From Benincasa hispida (taxonomy: Eukaryota > Streptophyta > Magnoliopsida > Cucurbitales > Cucurbitaceae), in the NCBI RefSeq assembly GCF_009727055.1, contig NC_052350.1, positions 15,417,320 to 15,481,319 of the forward strand: a stretch of 64,000 nt of DNA, written 5' to 3'. The position numbers and the translations under genes were made by a program. Shown one piece after another: positions 57,623 to 64,000 of the stretch. Numbering within the stretch: position 1 is the stretch's first letter; every line of letters begins with the position of its first letter. The notes below the pieces were generated by a model. It did not search any database. It was given only the letters and a program-made list of their open reading frames with translations, and was not told the origin of the DNA.

Positions 57623-60043
57623 ATGATGGTAATTCATATCTTTGTACAATTTGTTGGGGAATGGGACCAGTCTATAAGCCATTATGCTGGAGGTTATATG
57701 AAAGGTCTAAAGATCAGAAATGATATAACGGTCAGTGAATTAGTGAGTATCATGCACCAATGACTGAATATTGATTAAGATAAATGTTGTTACAATTTAT
57801 TGGTCCCAGCTCCCCTGATTGACATAAGTGATAATTAAGACCTTAAATTTTGTTTAGAAGGTAGTGATACATCCTGGATGTCGTTATTTGTATCAGTTAC
57901 ACCTCGTGAAAGTCATGGAGTACACACAAAAAATATGTATCAGTAGTACAATTCAACGAATCAACTCATTCCATCCAATCAAAACTTTGGGTTTGCAGCC
58001 ATTCCAACACGTAATATTCCCATCATGTCTTCACTAGATGATCATATTGAGCCATGTAAATTGGGAGATGATCGAAGTGAAGCTTGGTTTGATCACAAAA
58101 ATGAACCCAGATGTACTCCACAATTTGATATTGACCATGAATATGGACAATCTTCAGGACCACAAACTTCTCTAACACCTTACATTCATGTTCCAACCTC
58201 ACCTACTCCCGTCCTACCAGTGGTGATGTCTTTGGTTCAAATGCATTCCATCGTTCGAACCCAACCATTTGTAGATGTACCTAGACCATCAGATGACCCA
58301 TCATATGATGACCTCATCACAATACCTCATGACTGTCTGAATGAAAAGCATATAAAGGTTGATCAGATTTTCTTTTCGAAATATGACTTGTCAGTTAAAT
58401 TGTCAATGCTTGTAATAACAAAAAACTTCGAATACCATATAAAGAAGTAAATGAAGAGCTTGCTAAATATACGGTGTTCAGTGGAGGAATGAAAGTGGAG
58501 GGTTTTGTGCAAAAAAAATTGAAAGAAAGTGATTCCTTCAAAGTGACGAAATATCCAAACAACATACGCCGTTCTCTTGAAAGGAAAATGGGCAATCATC
58601 AAAAAGCAAAAAGTAGGGTTATTGGACACTTAATCAAATCCAAATACGAACAAGTTGGTCAAACATACCTCCCGAGGGATATAATTGAAGATGCCCGAGG
58701 AGATTTTGGAGTGAATATAAGTTACGAACGGGTTTATCGTGCTAGAGAATATAGATTGGTGTTCGCACGAGGGTCACAGAAAGGATCATATATTATTGTT
58801 AAGGCATATGACGAGATATTTAAACTTGCAAACCCGGGTGTAATCTTTGAGGTTGAAGTAGAGGATGAACAATACTTTAAGTACGTGTTCATAGCATTTG
58901 GTCTGTGTATTAGGGGTTTCTTGAACTGCATCTGCCTAGTAGCCGTTGTTGATGAGACCCACTTGTATGAGAAATACAAAGGTATGTTGTTAATAGCAAC
59001 GTGTATTGATGGCAATAACAATATATATCCTATTGCCTTCAATATTGTAGTTTATATGAACGATGCATCATGGACTTGGTTCATGACTCATTTGAAGGCT
59101 TCAGTAAGAGACATTCTAAATTTAGTGATTATATCATATCATCACATCTCAATTGAAAAGGTTGTCTCCAATATATTCTCTAATGCATTTCATGCCCTAT
59201 GTATATACCATATTCAGAATAATTTGATGGATAGATTTAAGAATAAGGACATAATCCCACACTTCTACCTAGCAGCCAAAGCTTATAAAATGTCTGAGTT
59301 TCAGATGTCTTGGGCTAAACTCTATCAATATCCCGGGTGACGACCTATCTTAAGGAGATTGGATTATAATAGTGGGCAAGGGTTTATCAAATCCATTGTA
59401 GGCATGACAAGATGACGACAAATATAGTAAAATGCCTCAATAGAGTGTTGAAAGATGTATGATAACTACCAATCACAAAACTATAGGAGCATATTCATGA
59501 TTGGTTACAAGATTGGTTCTATGTCCGGCGTACACATGCAATGACATGCACAAGTATTGCAGTTGTTTAGGCAACGGGTATTCTTAAGAAATCAGAACTG
59601 ATGTCTAGAACATATCGTGTTTTCTTAGTGGACATGCATATAATCAATGTGGATAATGGATATTTGGGGGGAGGGGTTGGTTGATTTTCGTTCATGAGCA
59701 TGTACTTGTATGGAGTTCAATTGCATGGAGATCTCTGCTCCCATGCACTAGCTGCCACAACTCTTAGAAATGTTAATGTTCAAATATTATGTGCAAAATG
59801 GTTTACAGTTGAGTGTGTTCTTGCTACTTATACAGAACCAATCTTCCTTGTTAGATATAGATAAGAATGGAGTCGAAGATCAGATTTTGAAGACTTCAAA
59901 ATTCTACCACCAGAAAAGGTACCAAGTGAGCGTCCACGTCAAACCGTTAGGATACCTTCTACTAGAGAGGAGCCATGACAAATCCACAGGTGTACACAAT
60001 GTGGTCGAGGAGATCATAATAAGAAAATGTGCAGATAGACATT
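57623..60043 (+). pseudogene. Mutator-like (MULE/MuDR) transposase, inactivated
   Basis: It starts at the ATG 57623 with MMVIHIFVQFVGEWDQ, a MULE N-terminal (MuDR/PB1-like) region. The same frame continues to 58450 but carries four stops before 58025 (TGA, TAA, TAA, TAG), at least three explicable as C-to-T changes. A frameshift at about 58450 leads to the frame 58474-59340. There the MULE core reads VVDETHLYEKYKGMLLIATC and DGNNNIYPIAF, with NDASWTWFMTHLK. The first catalytic Asp is present. The second (normally SDRH) reads SYHH, so the Asp is lost. Downstream, in broken frames, are HIRDWLQDWFYVRRTHAMTC, a SWIM finger (CTC..CSHAL, split by a frameshift near 59740) and a CCHC knuckle CTQCGRGDHNKKMC at about 59988-60035. 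The full domain order is present, but the gene is dead several times over. Confidence 0.9.
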
Positions 60044-60084
60044 AATAAGACCTAGCATTGGCCCAACTAGGCTCGATGATATGT

Positions 60085-60328
60085 AATTTATGGGCAATCA
60101 TTTACTTGTTTATGTGCGATTGTTTACTTATTTGTGTGAAATCGTTTACTATTTGTGGGTAGTCATTTACTTGTTTGTGGACGATCATTTACTTTATTAT
60201 GGAGAATCATTTAGTTATTTATGGGCAATCGTTTAGTTATTTATGGACGATTGTTTAGCTATTTTTGGGCGATTGTTTAGTTATTTATGGATGGTCATTT
60301 AGTTATTTGTGAGTGATTGTTTAGTTAT
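60085..60328 (+). repeat. 22-bp tandem array (about 11 units)
   Basis: Units of 21-23 bp follow the pattern ATTTATGGGCGATCGTTTAG plus two bases. The first units end 'catttactt' and the later ones 'gtttagtt', showing two sub-blocks. It directly follows the transposase pseudogene. Adjacent units differ from each other at several positions, so the array is old. Confidence 0.85.
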
Positions 60329-60775
60329 GTTTCTTTTTTTATGTTTTTTATTACATTGTTTTTAATATTATTCTATTGAACATAGGTATACAATGCAAAT
60401 TCAATTCAAGAAATTCAAGTACAGATTACCATATATATATTGATTAGTCCACAACACATTGTTTTTTAAACAATTCCATATTGTTCTGTTCTAAGCTATT
60501 CCTATTTGTACTAGTTACAATATATTATGCAAACTTAGCACAAAAATGCCACAATTAAGAGACTTGGAATGTTGTCTTTGACTTGTTCACTTCCCATGGC
60601 CCGTACTTAAAATTTCTATGTCGTTTGTCATATCTGACGGAAATCAAAATTCAAGGTATTGATTTGGCCACCAACTGAAGATAACTATCAATTATGTCGC
60701 TATCGATATAGTTAGGCATGTAGTCAAATACATCGATAGTGCACGTTTCTAGATTGATGGCAAGCATAAGTCAGA
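60329..60775. other. Spacer between the two motif arrays
   Basis: About 450 bp without a recognised gene or repeat. It separates the plus-oriented array (60085-60328) from the oppositely oriented array that follows. Confidence 0.5.
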
Positions 60776-61110
60776 ACTACACTATCGCATAACAAAAAAC
60801 TAAATGATTACATAAAAAAAACTAAATGATCACATAACAAAGAACCAAAGATCACGTAACAAAAAAATTAAACGATCGCATAACAAAGAACTAAACGATC
60901 ACACAAAAAACTAAACGATCACACATCTTTATCTAAATGATCGCGTAATCAAAACTAAATGATCACACATATTTATCTATACAATTATTTAAGTTTCTCT
61001 AACTGATTGTTTAGAAAATACTAAACGCTCTCTTAGGATTCTCTAAATGATTGATTATGAATGAATACACGATCATTTAACAAAAGTTGAGATATCGTTT
61101 AACAAAAGGT
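60776..61110 (-). repeat. Inverted ACGATCGTTTAG-motif array
   Basis: Words such as 'aactaaacgatcacataac', 'aaactaaatgatcacac' and 'taaacgatcgcataac' recur about every 20 bp. They are the reverse complement of the motif in 60085-60328 (ctaaacgatcg against cgatcgtttag). The array becomes irregular after 60990 and stops near the assembly gap. Confidence 0.8.
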
Positions 61111-61188
61111 AGATGCGAATCCTAAAGTATGAAAGCTCGAATATCAACATGCATTCAAGGAGAAAAGTCACGTACCTCTCATATCACG

Positions 61189-61288
61189 NNNNNNNNNNNN
61201 NNNNNNNNNNNNNNNNNNNNNNNNNNNNNNNNNNNNNNNNNNNNNNNNNNNNNNNNNNNNNNNNNNNNNNNNNNNNNNNNNNNNNNNN
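61189..61288. other. Assembly gap (100 N)
   Basis: Exactly 100 N, a conventional placeholder for a gap of unknown size. Frames that appear to run through it are meaningless. Confidence 0.99.
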
Positions 61289-63476
61289 AAGCAACCGTCC
61301 TATACGTCGATGCCGTGCGACCATGCTATGCGTTGGAAGTTGACGATGGCATGCACAATGGATGCATTGGATACGACAACTCTGTTAAGGCATAGGCCAT
61401 GCGATGGGCTAGGTTGGACACATGGTGGTTGGCTCTTGCGATGGTTAAGGCTTGCGATGACTGAGTAAGTTGGGTTGCGATAGTGATGTGTTGAGAACCA
61501 AGGGGAACCAAGGGTTGCTATGCGTTAATTGCATACTATACGTTGATGACCCACTATGCGTTGATTATAGACTATGCATTGATGGCTAACTATATGCTGA
61601 TGGCATACTATGCATTGAATATCCAAGGGTTTGTGGATGCATATGAAGGATGAGCTCGTATGGAGGACGTCATCCGGACATGTGGCTTGTTAGAAGGAAT
61701 TCTTAAACCTTAAGCAAATTAGGTAGATGCATAAGAAAACATGTAAAAGATAAGGGCTATGCGTTGGTGAAAGGAGAAGAAGACACTTTGGCTTGCGCTG
61801 ATGTAAGAATTCATTGATGGTGTGAGGAAGAGACACTTGGACATGCGGCCAAGTAGGAGGTGTCGGTCGTGGAGCAATCTTGGACGCCTATAAATAGAGC
61901 CAAGGACTTCAAATGAGAACTCAAATTCTCTTCAAATGACATAAAGAAGAGTTTGTGGGGACTAACTGGGAGAAGATTATGCGTTGATGAAAGAGCGCAT
62001 GCGTTGGTAGCAAGACCATGAGTTGGTCAAGAAGTTCCAAGAGGGGAGTTCCTATTGGGCAGAAAAGACAGGAAGTAGCATCAATTTGGAACGAGAAGTT
62101 CTCCCAGAATACTCGTGCATTTGGAGTGATTTCAAAGCCATCTGAAAGCTAGGAGAGTCTAGTTTTCAGGGTAGGGCTGCCGGAGAAGAAGCTCCAAAGA
62201 ATCGAGCTAGAAAGTGAGGACAAGACAGAAGGGTCGAGCTGTTGGAAAAGCTGAGCCAGTCTTCATCTTTTAATGATTCCGGCCAAACCACGAGGATTTC
62301 TGAGCTAATATTTTGAGGTAAGCTTCCTAAGACATTTAGGAAGCATATTTGTAGAAGGAAGTATCTCGAGATAAAGCCTAGAACTATAAGTAATATGAGC
62401 TTTAAGTTGAATCTGGATCGTAAGGTTCAAAAAGGAGCCCGAGGTGACCAAGGAACTTCTAAAGAGGAAGGTTCCTAAACAATCAAGGTGAGTGGTTATT
62501 GTGTGTTGTATTGTTGATGTAATTTTGATATATAGGTAAATACATATAGGGGATAAAATTGGCATGATCAGGGATATATGTTTATTTGATTACTATGCTT
62601 GTTAAGATATTGCTTGTATGTTTGTTTTGGAGACTGAAATTGTACCCAGGATATATAGTTAGCATGCTTGAAAAAGGTACTTGGTGAGAAAATATAGTCG
62701 GCTTCAGTCGGCGGGATATGATAGTCGGTGACGACCGACGGGAAATATATTCAAGTTACCTAAGCATAGCTAGCGGAAAAATAGTCGATGTGCACATTGG
62801 CGGGATAATAGGGCACCAGGGAAAGTTTCCACAAGAATTGTTGTTGTCTTAGTATACGTGTGAAAGTATTGGGAAAAATGTAGGACCATGCCAGGGATAA
62901 CCAATGGTAAAGCTGGGGATGTTTTTATTATGTGATAAACAGCGGTCAAGCTGGGGTTGATTGTTTTAACCAGCGGTCGAGTTGGGGATTGTCCAGCGGT
63001 TTGGCTAGAAAACAATATTGAACTTGTGGTAATGTTCTTGTTGACTGTGCATTGCTTTCCAAAAGTATATTTCTTTTGACAAAGTTATTTGTTTACCTAA
63101 AAGCATCACTCACTGGGCTTTATAGCTCATGTTTTTCATGTTTTATGTCCCCCCCCCCCCCCCAAGGTAGCGAAAGGTGAGAGTTTCAAGATGTTGCTAG
63201 GGTCAAGGTCTGCCACGTGCACAGTTACACTTCCGAGGGTTTTACAGTTGTTGTTGTAAATTTGTAATTAAGTCTTGGAGTTGTATAAATGTTACATTGT
63301 TGTAATAAAATGGGCCTACTTAATCAGTTTTTGATTGTTCAATTTGTACATTACTATCAGAGTTATTTCCACAAGAGTTTTTATAGGCAGTAAGTGTCAA
63401 CAAAAGGGTTGACAACTACTGCAGTCATTTGCCCTTTCCTAGGGCTCAAGAGGGTAGTCTAGGGCGGGTTGTGACA
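61289..63476 (+). mobile_element. LTR of family F, right-hand copy
   Basis: It ends GGGTTGTGACA at 63476, a typical LTR terminus. The TATA box is CTATAAATA at 61888-61896. Sequence at about 61800-62345 is the inverted counterpart of the minus-strand LTR at 1-700 ('ggccaaaccacgaggatttc' at about 62282-62301). The first 500 bp is rich in 'ctatgcgttgatg' words. The 62690-63010 part repeats 'agtcggcggga' and 'cagcggtcaagctgggg' words. A run of 15 C is at 63149-63163. What follows 63476 is not a primer binding site, so this is a 3' or solo LTR. Its left end is hidden in or beyond the gap. Confidence 0.7.
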
Positions 63477-63835
63477 GTTTAACTAATTATTAATTATTAA
63501 TTTTATTAGAAAAAATTAATTAATTGAATTAGTATTTTGTAAAATTGATAAAATTCAAGCACACATTCTTAGTCACCCTTTCCACTCGCAATTGACAGCT
63601 CAAATTCAAGTAGGAGCTGGTTCTTCTTTAGGCTTTCAAATTGCATGAAACTCATGCATAAAAACACTAAGCTTAGAATGGATTGTAGCATGCAAAATAT
63701 TGAATTTTAACTAAAGTTTGAGTGTGAAAAGAAGGGTTCTTCATTTTTCAGAAAAACAGTTTTCTTCCTCCTCTCAATTCCTAAATTCTTGCTTGTTTTG
63801 AGTCCCACAACTCAATCTAAGGCTTCTAGAGTATG
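63477..63835. other. Unassigned AT-rich sequence
   Basis: No gene recognised. The mix of 'ttaattaattg' and 'caagtaggagctggttc' words vaguely recalls the interior of LTR D ('gtagggcagctcctacttc'), so this might be a fragment of that family, but I cannot align it with confidence. Confidence 0.3.
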
Positions 63836-63847
63836 GTTTGGCAACAG

Positions 63848-64000
63848 GGCCGGGGTGGGGAGGGGGAGGGTCCCCGCGGGGTCCTATTCTCCGTTTTCCC
63901 GTGGGGGATTCCCCTACTAATTCCCTGCGGGAAAATTCCCGATTAGATCCCCACGGGGATTCCCTACTAAATCGGATTGAGAAATCGGGATCGGGGTTGG
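63848..64000. repeat. GC-rich 'GGGGATTCCCC' repeat, runs off the window
   Basis: This abrupt switch from AT-rich DNA to G/C runs contains interleaved 'ggggattccc', 'tccccgcgggg', 'ttcccgattagatcccc' and 'atcgggatcgggg'. Units are self-complementary and can fold, and the G runs at 63849-63871 could form a quadruplex. Such repeats are dispersed in many plant genomes. The array continues beyond the right edge. Confidence 0.75.

Noticed and set aside
58363..59042. Minus-strand frames over the Mutator-like transposase
   Set aside because: They are antisense shadows of the plus-strand MULE core, which has clear motifs.
60085..61110. Regular 20-22-bp spacing suggesting a CRISPR-like array
   Set aside because: This is a plant nuclear context. 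Units are contiguous tandem repeats without unique spacers, and no cas genes are present.
61113..61395. Two frames crossing the N gap
   Set aside because: They exist only because Ns were read as unknown residues.

Overview
The window is nuclear DNA from a flowering plant. Three intron-bearing or plant-type nuclear genes sit in very AT-rich spacer packed with LTR retrotransposons, a LINE, a Mutator-like transposon and short inverted-repeat elements. The repeat style (2-kb LTRs, short-tandem 'gatagac' elements, 'cgatcgtttag' arrays) reminds me of Cucurbitaceae, but that is recollection and was not tested by search.

Layout. 1-20.0 kb is a nested retrotransposon block: a minus-strand LTR cut by the left window edge (1-1956); two minus-strand ~1.9-kb LTRs, each followed by a Met-tRNA primer binding site (A 4215-6073, B 6300-8274); a rearranged plus-strand LTR of the same family (8499-11547) that carries a 1.5-kb solo LTR of another family (8556-10080); and a decayed minus-strand Ty3/gypsy element (about 11990-20045) broken by two solo LTRs (C 14950-17017, D 17966-19926). 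20.6-26.6 kb holds a minus-strand gene for a syntaxin-6 N-terminal-domain (SNARE-like) protein. 26.7-37.8 kb is gene-poor spacer. 37.8-39.4 kb holds an intronless BCS1-type AAA-ATPase gene (minus). 39.5-51.3 kb is spacer with a 5'-truncated LINE (44.93-46.13 kb) and several small elements. 51.3-54.8 kb is a six-coding-exon gene for a mitochondrial porin (VDAC), probably with a 5' non-coding exon near 56.2 kb. 57.4-61.1 kb is a dead Mutator-like element flanked by arrays of an ACGATCGTTTAG-type motif. 61.3-63.48 kb is another LTR, an inverted relative of the one at 1-1956. The right edge enters a GC-rich repeat.

The three host genes all lie on the minus strand and show no sign of functional coupling: one acts in endomembrane trafficking, one is an organellar or ER AAA-ATPase, and one is an outer-membrane channel.

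Assembly warnings. A 38-bp Tn5 mosaic-end junction lies at 1243-1280. A 75-bp exact duplication surrounds a single N at 19298. An N lies in a poly-T tract at 31588. A 100-N gap lies at 61189-61288. I found no convincing new biological system. The strongest structural curiosities are the shared ACGATCGTTTAG arrays, the two LTRs with only about 225 bp between them, and the self-duplicated LTR.
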